Source: Gemmatimonadales bacterium | GTDB lineage: Bacteria; Gemmatimonadota; Gemmatimonadetes; Gemmatimonadales; GWC2-71-9 | NCBI GenBank assembly: GCA_036265815.1 | Contig: DATAOI010000052.1 | Coordinates: 62,001 to 126,000, forward strand | Direction: 5' to 3' | Length of the DNA: 64,000 bases | Shown here: positions 8,499-17,090 of the stretch, piece after piece | Position numbering within the stretch: position 1 is the first letter of the stretch | Layout of the letters: each line of letters begins with the position of its first letter | The notes under the pieces: generated by a model | What the model saw: only the letters and a program-made list of their open reading frames with translations | Told to the model about the DNA's origin: nothing | Databases searched by the model: none | Program-made: the position numbers and the translations under genes

Positions 8499-9949
8499 TG
8501 TATCGGATGTCACTCGGAGTTATGCTGGCCGCGACGATGGGCCTCGGCGAATGGTTCGTGACGCCGAAGCCGCAGGATCGCGCGACGGTGGCTCAGGATT
8601 CGGCCGGCATTCTCAGGCCAGAGGTGCCGGCCCCCTGGCTGCAGGGAGATCCCGCCGATTCATTGTATCGGGCGGCGCGCGAGGCGCTCAATGGACGGGA
8701 CTACGCGCACGCCGCCGACCTCTTCGGTCAGATCCCCACGCGCTTCCCCCGCTCGGGCTACGTGGCCGACTCGTTCTACTGGAGCGCCTTCTCGCTCTAT
8801 CGATTGGGCGGGGAGAGCCAGTTGCGCGCCGGACTCGCGGCGCTCCGGGCGCAGAGTGAGCGATTCCCCAAAGCCGCGACCCGGGGCGACGCTGCCGCCT
8901 TGGAGCGGCGGATCCAGGGCGAGCTGGCGCGGCGGGGCGACTCCCAAGCGGCGGCAGACATCACCCGGGCGGCGAACGCCGCCGTGCAGCCGCCGGAGGC
9001 CCCCGAGGCGCCGGAAGCTCCGGTAGCACCGGAGCCTCCCGAGCCGCCGTCCGGCCCGGAGGGCGGCTGCGAGAGCGAAGCGGACGACACCAAGCTCGCC
9101 GCGCTCAGCGCGCTCCAACAGATGGACGACGAGCGGGCGCGTCCCATCCTCCGCCGGGTGCTCGCGCGACGCGATCCTGCCTCGGTCTGCCTCCGGCGGA
9201 AGGCCGTCTTTCTGATCGCCCAGGAGAGCGAGGGAGGCACCGAGGAGATCCTGCTCAACGCCGCGCGGACCGATCCCGACCACGAGGTCAGAGAGCAGGC
9301 CGTATTCTGGCTCTCGCAGGTGAATACCGACCGGGCGGTGAGCGCTCTGGATTCGATCCTACGGAGCTCGAAGGACGCCGCGATTCAGGAAAAGGCGGTC
9401 TTCGCCCTCTCTCAACAGGGCAGTCCGCGGGCCCAGCAAGCCTTGCGCGGGTACGCCGAGCGGGCAGAACTGGCCGCCGCGGTCAGAGAGAAAGTGATCT
9501 TCTGGATCGGGCAGAGCGGCGGGGCGGAGAACGAGGCGTTCCTCCGCTCGCTCTACGGCAGGCTCAAGGACGAGGGACTCAGAAACAAGATTCTGTTCTC
9601 GGTCTCCCAGGCTGGTGGCCCGGAGAACGTGCGCTGGCTGCTGGGGATCGCGCGGGACGCCACCCAGCCGCTGGAGCTGCGGAAGCAAGCGCTCTTCTGG
9701 GCGGGGCAGACCGGTGCCTCGATGGCCGATCTCGCCGGGCTCTATACCAGCATGACCGACCGGGCCATGCGTGAGCAGCTCATTTTCGTCTACTCTCAGC
9801 GGGAGGAGCCGGCCGCGGTCGACAAGCTGCTCGACATCGCCAAGAGCGACTCCGATCCCGAGCTGCGCAAGAAGGCGCTCTTCTGGCTGGGGCAGAGCGA
9901 CGATCCGCGCGCCGCCAAGGCGCTGCAGGACATCATCGAGAAACCCTGA
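8498..9949 (+). CDS. Exported TPR/HEAT-like repeat protein with eight FWxGQ-type repeats
   Basis: A 483-residue protein starting at ATG 8498 (or GTG 8495) with AAGGAG 7 nt upstream. It has an N-terminal hydrophobic signal segment, a TPR-like region (about 45-150, with ALNGRDYAHAADLF), a Pro/Glu-rich linker (about 170-190) and then eight alpha-helical repeats. Each repeat carries a core of the form R-x-x-A-[VL]-F-W-x-[GS]-Q, for example REQAVFWLSQ, REKVIFWIGQ and RKKALFWLGQS, spaced roughly 30-33 residues apart. The pattern resembles HEAT repeats, which usually bind protein partners. Cotranscribed with an ECF sigma/anti-sigma pair, it may be a regulon target or part of the signal input. Function unknown. 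Confidence 0.82.
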   Translation: MYRMSLGVMLAATMGLGEWFVTPKPQDRATVAQDSAGILRPEVPAPWLQGDPADSLYRAAREALNGRDYAHAADLFGQIPTRFPRSGYVADSFYWSAFSLYRLGGESQLRAGLAALRAQSERFPKAATRGDAAALERRIQGELARRGDSQAAADITRAANAAVQPPEAPEAPEAPVAPEPPEPPSGPEGGCESEADDTKLAALSALQQMDDERARPILRRVLARRDPASVCLRRKAVFLIAQESEGGTEEILLNAARTDPDHEVREQAVFWLSQVNTDRAVSALDSILRSSKDAAIQEKAVFALSQQGSPRAQQALRGYAERAELAAAVREKVIFWIGQSGGAENEAFLRSLYGRLKDEGLRNKILFSVSQAGGPENVRWLLGIARDATQPLELRKQALFWAGQTGASMADLAGLYTSMTDRAMREQLIFVYSQREEPAAVDKLLDIAKSDSDPELRKKALFWLGQSDDPRAAKALQDIIEKP

Positions 9950-9966
9950 GCGGAGGTGAGAATCTC

Positions 9967-10707
9967 ATGGGTCCGACTCTGGGTACCCTCCTGACACTCT
10001 TGGCGTTTCCGGCCGCGCTCAGCGGCCAGACGCTGGCCCAGCGGATGGCCGCGCTGGGACAGGGAACCATCCGGCTGAGCTTCGCGGCGCGCGAGGGCGT
10101 CTGCGGCAGCAGCAATGGCATCACTATCAGCGATAAGGGTGACGAGTGGGTGGCAGACTGCGACCGCGGTCCGGTACGGGTCTCGCTTCGGGTCAGCGGC
10201 GGCCGGCTGACCGACGCACACACGCACGTCGGCGGCCGGTGGGCAACCGAGGCCGGCGCCATCGACCTGGGGATGCTCCCCGCCCGCTCGGCCGCGACCG
10301 AGCTCCTGGCGCTGGCCGAGCACTCGGATGCGGCGGGCGAGAACCTGATCTCGGCGGCCACCCTGGCGGACAGCGTCATCGTGTGGCCCACACTGCTGCG
10401 TCTCGCCCGCGCCCCGGCGGTTCCGCTCGAGACCAGACGCCAGGCCGTCTTCTGGTTGGGCCAGGCCGCGGGGGAGGCGGCGGCTCGGGGTCTCGACTCG
10501 ATCGCGGTGGATAGCAGCGGCGATCTCGAGGTGCGCAAGCAAGCGGTCTTCGCCTTGTCTCAGCGGCCGTCCGAGGAAGGGGTGCCGGCGCTCATCCGGA
10601 TCGCCCGCACCAATCACCATCCCGAGCTTCGGAAGGCCGCGCTCTTCTGGTTGGGACAGAGCGAGGATCCGCGCGCCCTCGCATTGTTCGAGGAGATCCT
10701 CCGCTAA
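9967..10707 (+). CDS. Exported HEAT-like repeat protein, short paralogue
   Basis: A 246-residue protein with a signal peptide (LLTLLAFPAALSGQ) and a good GGAGG ribosome-binding site. The N-terminal half (about 25-115) has a Cys pair (GVCGSSNG and ADCDRG) suggesting a disulphide. The C-terminal half contains three repeats with the same core as the preceding gene (RRQAVFWLGQ, RKQAVFALSQ, RKAALFWLGQS). It follows the longer repeat gene by 17 bp, so both probably belong to one transcription unit and arose by duplication of the repeat domain. Function unknown. Confidence 0.8.
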   Translation: MGPTLGTLLTLLAFPAALSGQTLAQRMAALGQGTIRLSFAAREGVCGSSNGITISDKGDEWVADCDRGPVRVSLRVSGGRLTDAHTHVGGRWATEAGAIDLGMLPARSAATELLALAEHSDAAGENLISAATLADSVIVWPTLLRLARAPAVPLETRRQAVFWLGQAAGEAAARGLDSIAVDSSGDLEVRKQAVFALSQRPSEEGVPALIRIARTNHHPELRKAALFWLGQSEDPRALALFEEILR

Positions 10708-10725
10708 CCCCCCGCTCGGCCCCAT

Positions 10726-10731
10726 TACATT
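10726..10731 (+). promoter_or_regulatory. Candidate -10 hexamer for a leaderless mRNA
   Basis: TACATT followed by exactly 6 nt and then the ATG at 10738. No Shine-Dalgarno intervenes, and this spacing would put the transcription start at the ATG. No convincing -35 is seen. Confidence 0.4.
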
Positions 10732-10737
10732 GGGGGC

Positions 10738-11811
10738 ATGCGGCTCGCCCCCCACGCCCTTCCTGCCGCCGCCGGCCTGGTCATCGCCTGCGGCGGGCAG
10801 AAGGCGTCCGCACCCGTCGTCCGTCTGGGCGGAGCCGGGGATACGGTGGCCAGCTCGTACGGGGAAGTGTCCCAGGGTGTCTGGCTGGGTGGCGACCGAT
10901 GGGCGGTGCTGGCTCCGGCCGACCAGGCCGTAGCAGTGGTAGACTTCGCCCGCCGGAAGATCGGGCAGCTGGGGGGTGCAAACGGCAAGGAGTCCCGAAA
11001 CCCCTCGACCCTGTTCCGTGCAGGCGATACGCTTTACGTGAGCGACTGGGGGCTGCGGCGCACGTCGCTCTGGACCCTCGACGGCCGATTCGTGCGATCG
11101 GTTCCCGCTGCAGACGCCTTGCGCGGCGTGCTCGCCCGTGCACGCGACGGAGCGGGCCGGTTCTATTTCGAGGTCGCCCAGCGGGCCGGCCCCGATGGTC
11201 AGGGCAACCGCGACTCGGCGGCCGTGGTGCGAACCGGACCGGCCCTCGAGCATCCGGATACGCTGGTTCGGCTGGCGCCGCTCGACATCGCCCAGATCGA
11301 GAGTGAGAGCGGCCGGCGATTCGAGCGCCGGGTCTTCAGCGGCGCGGACTGCTGGGGAGTGCTTCCAGACGGCTCGGTCTGGGTGGCGCGGGTGTACGAC
11401 AACCGAGTGGACTGGCGCGATCCGAAGGGCACCTGGACCCGCGGCAAGGCGCTGCCGGACAGGGTACTCGAGGTCACCAGATACGACCGCGAGCTGTTTC
11501 TCCGCCGCTTTCCGCCCGAGCTCCGCTCCACCGCCGAGCAGCTGCCGTTCGCTCCGGTCAAACCACCGTTCGAGGCCGGCTTCACCTCGCCGGCGGGCGA
11601 GGTCTGGTTGGAGAAGAGCCGCGCCCCTGCCGATTCGGCGCGCCGCTACCATGTGGTGGACCGCCAGGGGAAGCTGATCCGAGAGATCCAGCTGACCGGC
11701 CGAGGGCGTATCCTCGCAGTGGGCGAGGGCGTGGTCCTGGCTGCGGAGCCTTCCCGTGAGGGCGCCCGCCTGCTCCGCGTGGCGCTGCCGGCCGCGGCCG
11801 CAATCCATTGA
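10738..11811 (+). CDS. Beta-propeller-like lipoprotein, first paralogue
   Basis: A 357-residue predicted lipoprotein (AAAGLVIACGG, lipobox Cys near residue 20). The body has recurrent short beta-strand units typical of six-bladed beta-propellers: VVDFARRKIGQLG, LYVSDWGLRRTSLW, RYHVVDRQGKLIREI. Aligned segments (WGVLPDGSVWVAR, VDWRDPKGTW, PFAPVKPPFEAGF) recur in the next gene, showing the two are paralogues. It is probably anchored to a membrane facing the periplasm. Ligand and partner are unknown. The gene follows the HEAT genes by 30 bp but may also have its own leaderless promoter. Confidence 0.8.
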   Translation: MRLAPHALPAAAGLVIACGGQKASAPVVRLGGAGDTVASSYGEVSQGVWLGGDRWAVLAPADQAVAVVDFARRKIGQLGGANGKESRNPSTLFRAGDTLYVSDWGLRRTSLWTLDGRFVRSVPAADALRGVLARARDGAGRFYFEVAQRAGPDGQGNRDSAAVVRTGPALEHPDTLVRLAPLDIAQIESESGRRFERRVFSGADCWGVLPDGSVWVARVYDNRVDWRDPKGTWTRGKALPDRVLEVTRYDRELFLRRFPPELRSTAEQLPFAPVKPPFEAGFTSPAGEVWLEKSRAPADSARRYHVVDRQGKLIREIQLTGRGRILAVGEGVVLAAEPSREGARLLRVALPAAAAIH

Positions 11812-11829
11812 TCTCGGAGGAATTCCCGA

Positions 11830-12936
11830 ATGAAGTGGCCGGGCCCGATCTGTCCGCTAACCCTCCTCGGCGTCATCGCCTGCAGCCGCGCCGAGAGCCA
11901 GAGCGGTCTCAAGCTCGAGAGCAAGCTCCCCGTCAGCTTCCCTCAGCTGAGCAACGTCGTCGAGCTGGGTGATGGCCGCGTCGCTTTCGCGGACACCAAG
12001 GAGAAGCTGTTCCTCCGGGGCGACCTGGGGAGCGGGAAGCTGGACACGCTCGGTACCCGGGTCGACTCCATCACGGCCACGGCCCCGGCGGAGCAGTACA
12101 AGTTCCCCGGGTGGGTGGCCCATCTTGCGGGCGACACGGTGGCATTGGTCGACTTCAGCGCCGCCCGCACCACACTCTGGAACGAGAGCGGCAAGGCGCT
12201 GGGCGTGCTGCCGATCGCGCCGGTGTCGGGGAGCGCACCCGTGCTGGTGTACGATGCCGTTGGGCACGGGTACAAGATCGACTATCAGGCGGTGCTGGGC
12301 GGAGGCGAGCCGGGGCGGACGCTGCGGCCGGACAGCATTCCCGTGCTTCGAATCACCCTCAAGACGGGAGCGGTCGACACAGTCGCTAACCTGACCGCCC
12401 CAGACTACGGTGACGCCACCTTCGGCACCGAGGTTCAGGAGGCGGCCAAGGTCTTCGGGCCGAATGATTTCTTCGGGGTGCTGCCCAATGGTGCTGCCTG
12501 GGTGGCTCGGGGGCGTCAGAACCGGGTCGACTGGCGGGCATCCGACGGGACCTGGAAGATCGGCAAGACTCGCGAGTACACCAAGCTGCCGGTTACCCAG
12601 CAGGATCGCGATCGGGTGCTGGCCCAGGTGCGGGAGCACGGCAAGCAGTTCGGCATGCCGCAGGATCTGCACGTCGAGTATCCCTTCGCCGATACCAAGC
12701 CACCGTTCGATTTTGCCCTGGGGCGGCCCAATGGCGAGGTCTGGCTGCAGCGCCCCCGGGCACAGGAGGACGCGCCGCTCACCTACGATGTGTTCGATGG
12801 GACAGGCGAGTGGCGCCGGGAGGTCACCTTCCCCGAGGGAGCCGCGCTCGCGGGGTTCGGGGCAAAGTCGGCCGTCTACGCGGCCATCAAGGGCTCGGAC
12901 GGCCGCCGCACGGTAGGGCGCTACACTCTCAAATAG
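11830..12936 (+). CDS. Beta-propeller-like lipoprotein, second paralogue
   Basis: A 368-residue predicted lipoprotein (LLGVIACSR lipobox) paralogous to the preceding gene, sharing FFGVLPNGAAWVAR, NRVDWRASDGTW, PFADTKPPFDF and YDVFDGTGEWRREV. A GGAGG sequence precedes the ATG. The strand-rich, tyrosine/tryptophan-poor blades and the closing strand again suggest a six-bladed propeller exposed to the periplasm. The pair is 18 bp apart and so probably cotranscribed, downstream of the ECF sigma cluster. Its stop faces the stop of a minus-strand membrane protein 19 bp away. Specific function unknown. Confidence 0.8.
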   Translation: MKWPGPICPLTLLGVIACSRAESQSGLKLESKLPVSFPQLSNVVELGDGRVAFADTKEKLFLRGDLGSGKLDTLGTRVDSITATAPAEQYKFPGWVAHLAGDTVALVDFSAARTTLWNESGKALGVLPIAPVSGSAPVLVYDAVGHGYKIDYQAVLGGGEPGRTLRPDSIPVLRITLKTGAVDTVANLTAPDYGDATFGTEVQEAAKVFGPNDFFGVLPNGAAWVARGRQNRVDWRASDGTWKIGKTREYTKLPVTQQDRDRVLAQVREHGKQFGMPQDLHVEYPFADTKPPFDFALGRPNGEVWLQRPRAQEDAPLTYDVFDGTGEWRREVTFPEGAALAGFGAKSAVYAAIKGSDGRRTVGRYTLK

Positions 12937-12955
12937 ATCGCGTCAATGGATCGCG

Positions 12956-13681
12956 TCAGTCGAGGATGGGCGGGTCGCCGCCCGGCGGGATGTTGGGGCC
13001 CTGGCGGTCGGTGCGCCGGCGGTCCCGCCGGCGCCCTTCCTCGTACCAGCGGCGGGTGATCTCGCCGGCCAACTCGCGGTTCCCCAATCCGAACGCGAGA
13101 CCGACCGCCAGGGCCACCGCGCCGAGGATGAGGGTGAAGGTGGCCGTGACGATCTCCGCCGCCACGCCCACCTGCTGAAGCGCCATGAAGAGCGAGATGA
13201 GGATGACGGCACCCTTGGCGATCTTGGCCAGCGTGGGCACCCCCGCCACGCTCCCGGCGGATGCCAGAATCAGTCCCCGAACGAACTCCCCCACCACCAT
13301 GCCGAGGATGACGATCACGATCGCGGCGATGAGCGTCGGGATGAAGGCCAGCATGGTCCCGAACATCTCGTTGATGCTCTCCAGCCCGAGCGCCGTGGTG
13401 GCGAGCAGGATGACCACCAGCATCACCAGCCAGAAGATCAGCTTGGCCGTCGCGCGAATGGGGTCGAGGCGTGACCCGGTGCGGCCCACGGCCTCGTCCA
13501 GCCCGCCCGCGGCGGCGACGCGGTTGAAGTCGATCCGCTTGAGCGTGTCGTCGGCCCAGCGCTGGATCTGGCGCGCCAGGAAGTAGCCGGTCAGGAGGAT
13601 CACGGCGGCCCCGAGGAGGGCCGGCAGTACGGTGCCGATCTGCTGGGCGCCGGTCAGCAGCCGATTCCAGAGTTCGTTCAC
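12956..13681 (-). CDS. Small membrane protein of the conserved-TM-helix (MscS-related) type
   Basis: A 241-residue membrane protein with four predicted helices: about 17-37, 83-104, 113-135 and 160-205 (the last region broad). The pattern of a first helix followed by QIQRWADDTLKRIDFNRV, then further helices, matches small prokaryotic proteins built from the conserved TM helix found in mechanosensitive-channel relatives. The C-terminus is charged and Pro/Gly-rich. The start is GTG 13681, overlapping the reductase stop (GTGA), which favours coupling; upstream in-frame sequence is Arg/Pro-rich and lies inside the neighbour. A role in osmotic or ion homeostasis is plausible but unproven. Confidence 0.78.
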   Translation of the reverse strand: MNELWNRLLTGAQQIGTVLPALLGAAVILLTGYFLARQIQRWADDTLKRIDFNRVAAAGGLDEAVGRTGSRLDPIRATAKLIFWLVMLVVILLATTALGLESINEMFGTMLAFIPTLIAAIVIVILGMVVGEFVRGLILASAGSVAGVPTLAKIAKGAVILISLFMALQQVGVAAEIVTATFTLILGAVALAVGLAFGLGNRELAGEITRRWYEEGRRRDRRRTDRQGPNIPPGGDPPILD

Positions 13682-14715
13682 GGCGATACCTCGAGTACGA
13701 GTTTGCCGATCTGCTCGCCGCGCTGCAGCCGGTCGAGCACGACGCGCCACTGGGCCAGCGGCACCACCTGGTCGATCACCGGCCAGAGCCGTCCCTGGTG
13801 GGCCAGGCGGACGATCTCGGCGTACTCCCGCCGGCTCCCGAGGGTGGATCCGAGCACGCTCCACTGATGCCAGAAGAGCCGGCGAAGATCGAGCGAGACC
13901 ATCGGTCCGCTGGTCGCGCCGCAGATCACCAGTCGTCCGCCTCGCCGGAGCGCGCGGAGCGAGTCCGGCCAGCTTCGCTCGCCGACGCTATCCAGCACCA
14001 CGTCCGCTCCTCGTCCGCCGGTCAGGCGCCGCACCTCGGCCACGACGTCCGCCGTGGTGTGGTCGATCGCGCCGGCGGCCCCGAGCCGGCGGGCAGCCTC
14101 GAGCTTGGGGCCGGAGCCGCTGGTCACGATGGCGCGGAGGTCGAGCAGCTGGGCAATCTGCAGGGCCGCCATCGCCACTCCGCCGCCGATGCCCCAGATC
14201 AGCACCGTCTCGCCGGCGCGGACCCGGGCGCGGGTCACCAGCATCCGCCAGGCCGTGAGGGTCGCGAGCGAAAAGGCGGCGGCCTGACTCCACGGCATCG
14301 CCTCGGGCACCCGGGCCAGATTGGCCGCGGGCACCACGATGTAGTCGGCCGCGGTCCCCGGCCGGTGCTCGCCCACGACTCGGAAGCTCGCGCAGAGCGA
14401 CTCATCGCCGTCCAGGCATGCCTGGCAGCAGCCACAGGAGATCCCGGGGTTGAGCATCACCCGGTCACCCGGCCGGACCTGCTGGACCCCAGCACCGACC
14501 TCCTCCACGATACCGGCCCCATCGGAGCCGACCACGTGGGGAAAGCTGTACTCGATTCCGGGAAGCCCGGCGGCGACGAACAGGTCCAGGCGGTTGAGGC
14601 CGGCCGCGTAGATCCTTACCAGCACGTCGTCAGGGCCGCCGATCTCCGGACGGGGCATCTCGACCACCGCGAGATGCTCGATCCCGCCGGTTCCGTCGAG
14701 GGTCAGCGCCCGCAT
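13678..14715 (-). CDS. Zinc-containing medium-chain dehydrogenase/reductase
   Basis: A 345-residue MDR-superfamily oxidoreductase. The N-terminal GroES-like domain includes HVVGSDGAGIVEEVG and the structural zinc site CGCCQACLDGDESLC (C-x2-C-x2-C-x7-C). The Rossmann domain has GIGGGVAMAALQIA for NAD(P)H binding, followed by TSGSGPKLEAARRLGA. The canonical catalytic-zinc Cys is not obvious (GLNRLDLFV at that position), so it behaves more like a quinone- or enone-reductase than an alcohol dehydrogenase. The gene starts 10 bp after the Ig/propeller gene stop and overlaps the next gene, so all three may be one transcript. Substrate unknown. Confidence 0.88.
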   Translation of the reverse strand: MRALTLDGTGGIEHLAVVEMPRPEIGGPDDVLVRIYAAGLNRLDLFVAAGLPGIEYSFPHVVGSDGAGIVEEVGAGVQQVRPGDRVMLNPGISCGCCQACLDGDESLCASFRVVGEHRPGTAADYIVVPAANLARVPEAMPWSQAAAFSLATLTAWRMLVTRARVRAGETVLIWGIGGGVAMAALQIAQLLDLRAIVTSGSGPKLEAARRLGAAGAIDHTTADVVAEVRRLTGGRGADVVLDSVGERSWPDSLRALRRGGRLVICGATSGPMVSLDLRRLFWHQWSVLGSTLGSRREYAEIVRLAHQGRLWPVIDQVVPLAQWRVVLDRLQRGEQIGKLVLEVSP

Positions 14716-14725
14716 GGCAGGCCGC

Positions 14726-16915
14726 TCAGAACGACGGGCTCAGCACCTGCTCGCCGGGGCGCAGCGGCACCGCGAGGGGAACGCTGCCGGGGGTGAGCGC
14801 CTGGATCCGCAAGGTGAGCTGGTTCTTGCCGCGTCCTCCTTCGGCCAGCTTGCCGGCGACGTAGGCGACCCGATCGCCGTCGCGGGAGACGTCCATCGCG
14901 ACGATCGGCTGGTCGGTCTGCAGCACCACGGCCGGCACCGGTGCCCCGGAGACGACCCGCAGCACCTTTCGCTCGGTCGCGAAGACCAGGTCCCCGCTGG
15001 ACAGGAAATGGGGACTGGACTCGCGGTCCGAGGTCTTGGTGAGTCGGCGAGGATTGGTGCCTTCCAGGTCCATCGCGTAGATCTCCGTGTTGCCGTCCCG
15101 CATGGAGACAAAGGCAATGGTGCGCCCGTCGGGCGAGACCTCGGGCGAGCGGTTGCCTCCGGCGGAAGAGGTGAGTTGCCGGAAATCTCCGCCATCCGCC
15201 TTGATGCTGGCGATCTGGGAGACGCCGGTCAGAGAGGTCGAGGTGTACACCAGGCGGGCGCCGTCGGGCGTCCAGGCGGGCTCCCCTTCGGCACCCGGAT
15301 CGACGGTCAGACGGCGGAGGTTCCGTCCGTCGGCATCCATCACGTACAGGTCGTAGCTGCCGCTCCGATCGGAGCTGAGCGCCACCCGGGTCCGGTCCGG
15401 GGAGAGCACCGCCTGGCGGTTGGAGGCGTTGTCCACCAGCAACGCAAAGAGCGTGTCGGGGGCCGAGGTCCGAAGCTGATAGATGCCGAGCATGCCGCTG
15501 CGGTTGGAGGACACCAGCAGGTCGCCGGTGACGAACACGTCGGCCGTCGCGGCTTTGCCCCAAGGGGCATTGGCGGTCACCGTGGCGCGCCCGGGACTGA
15601 CTCCCACCACTTCGCCGGCCGGGCTGACCGTGGCGACCTGCGGGTGATCGCTGCTCCACCCGAGGTCGGTGGCGGGCCCGATCGCCTTGCCCTGGTCGTC
15701 GAACAGGCCGGCCCGGATGGTGGATCGCTCCCCGGACCTGAGACCGATGCGGGAGCGCTCCAGCCCCACCACGCCGGGGATCACCTGGATCGACCAGACC
15801 GCCGGCTGGAAACCCCGGAGCCGGGCGGACAGGCTGGTCATGCCGGGCGTCCTGGCGGTGACCGTTCCCTTCGACCGGTCGAACCCCAGCACCGTCGTGT
15901 CCTCCACTGACCAGTCGATCGCGGCCTCGGGGATCGGGGTAGAGTCGGCCGCTTGCGCCACCGCGGAGAACTGACGGGCGCCGTGGAGCGGGATCTGAAT
16001 GGGGCCGGTGCTTGGGCGGGGGGAGACGACGAGCGTCTGCGGGAGCTTATGCACCACCACGCTGGCGCGGCGCTCCTGGCCGAAGCCGGTCGCGACCACC
16101 TCCGCATGGCCCGCCGACCGGCCCTCCACGATGCCGGTCGGCCCGACGGCGGCCACCGTCGAGTCGGTGGAGGACCAGTGGACGACGCCACGGACCTCAC
16201 GATTGTTCTGGGAAGGCACCAGGACGTGCAGGGTGTCGATCTCCTGGGGACCCAGAATGATGCGGGTCTTGGAGAGCACGAAATCGGCGGACTCGACCTC
16301 CACCGGCGCAGTGGCCATCAGTCCGGTGGACGTGGTCGCCTGGATGATGCTCTTTCCCACTCCAACCGCCACCACCTGGCCCGAGCTATCGACTTCGGCC
16401 ACCTCGGGTTTGAGCGACTTCCAGGACACCCTTCCCGGCGTGGGCGAAGGGGTGGCATCCTCCCGGAGCGCCTGGGCGGTGACCCGCATGCTCTCACCTG
16501 GGAGGAGGATGATGGACGCGGGGTCGAGAGTGAGCACCGAACCCGGCGGCACCGACGGCTGGCCGTTTCCTGCCGTGTTGGTGCCCGTGCCGGTGATGAG
16601 CACCGCCATCGAGGCACGTCTCCCTTGAAGGCGGGCCTCGACTTTGGCCAGGCCCGGGCTCACCCCCAGCACGGTGCCATCCTTCGCGACCCGCGCGATG
16701 AGCGTGTCCGAGCTCCAGAAGGTGAACTTGGCCGAGGGGATGAGATTGCCTTGCCGGTCGTAGGCGGCCGCGAAGATGGGCTGCCGCTGCCCGACCGCCA
16801 GGGTCATCGTCTCGGGTGTCACCTGCACCTCGGTGACGCTCTGGGCGACGGCGGGCGCGCTCCAACCCAGAAGAGCGAGCAGCGCCCAGGCCGCTTCAGG
16901 TCGGAAGGATATCAC
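14726..16915 (-). CDS. Exported protein with Big_2 Ig-like repeats and a TolB-like propeller
   Basis: A 729-residue secreted protein. I start at GTG 16915, which puts the signal peptide (AAWALLALLGWSAPAVAQS) at the N-terminus; the open frame reaches 17026. Residues about 22-480 comprise about five Ig-like modules of the bacterial Big_2 type, each opening with a phrase like VQVTPETMTLAVGQ or LTLDPASIILLPGE and closing like VSPGLAKVEARL. Residues about 490-720 form a WD40/PD40 propeller (RVALSSDRSGSYDLYVMDADG, SPDGRTIAFVSMRDGN and similar repeats). Such hybrids are cell-surface or periplasmic binding proteins; no enzymatic motif is visible. First gene of a probable three-gene run. Confidence 0.87.
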   Translation of the reverse strand: MISFRPEAAWALLALLGWSAPAVAQSVTEVQVTPETMTLAVGQRQPIFAAAYDRQGNLIPSAKFTFWSSDTLIARVAKDGTVLGVSPGLAKVEARLQGRRASMAVLITGTGTNTAGNGQPSVPPGSVLTLDPASIILLPGESMRVTAQALREDATPSPTPGRVSWKSLKPEVAEVDSSGQVVAVGVGKSIIQATTSTGLMATAPVEVESADFVLSKTRIILGPQEIDTLHVLVPSQNNREVRGVVHWSSTDSTVAAVGPTGIVEGRSAGHAEVVATGFGQERRASVVVHKLPQTLVVSPRPSTGPIQIPLHGARQFSAVAQAADSTPIPEAAIDWSVEDTTVLGFDRSKGTVTARTPGMTSLSARLRGFQPAVWSIQVIPGVVGLERSRIGLRSGERSTIRAGLFDDQGKAIGPATDLGWSSDHPQVATVSPAGEVVGVSPGRATVTANAPWGKAATADVFVTGDLLVSSNRSGMLGIYQLRTSAPDTLFALLVDNASNRQAVLSPDRTRVALSSDRSGSYDLYVMDADGRNLRRLTVDPGAEGEPAWTPDGARLVYTSTSLTGVSQIASIKADGGDFRQLTSSAGGNRSPEVSPDGRTIAFVSMRDGNTEIYAMDLEGTNPRRLTKTSDRESSPHFLSSGDLVFATERKVLRVVSGAPVPAVVLQTDQPIVAMDVSRDGDRVAYVAGKLAEGGRGKNQLTLRIQALTPGSVPLAVPLRPGEQVLSPSF

Positions 16916-16957
16916 CGGCGCATGGCGTCCAGAGAAAGGAGGAGTGGGATCAGGGTA

Positions 16958-16986
16958 ATAATAGCGCGCGCCGAGCCTTGCAGAAG
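16958..16986 (-). promoter_or_regulatory. Weak candidate promoter for the Ig/propeller gene
   Basis: On the minus strand TATTAT (16963-16958) lies 42 nt upstream of GTG 16915, with only a poor -35 (CTTCTG) 17 bp earlier. The AT-rich hexamer is conspicuous in this GC-rich gap, which separates divergent genes. Nothing else was recognised between 16916 and 17090. Confidence 0.3.
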
Positions 16987-17090
16987 CCTCGAAGATGTGC
17001 AAGTTATATCTGGTTCTTCCAGGCACAGGCGCACGCGCGCCTCACGACCGTCGGCGGGTCACGCCGGATTTGTGTTGGGAGGAAGCGAAG

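Noticed and set aside
9796-11808. Long minus-strand open frame opposite the HEAT and propeller genes.
   Set aside because: It crosses several real genes and their gaps, has Arg/Gly-rich composition and no recognisable motif.
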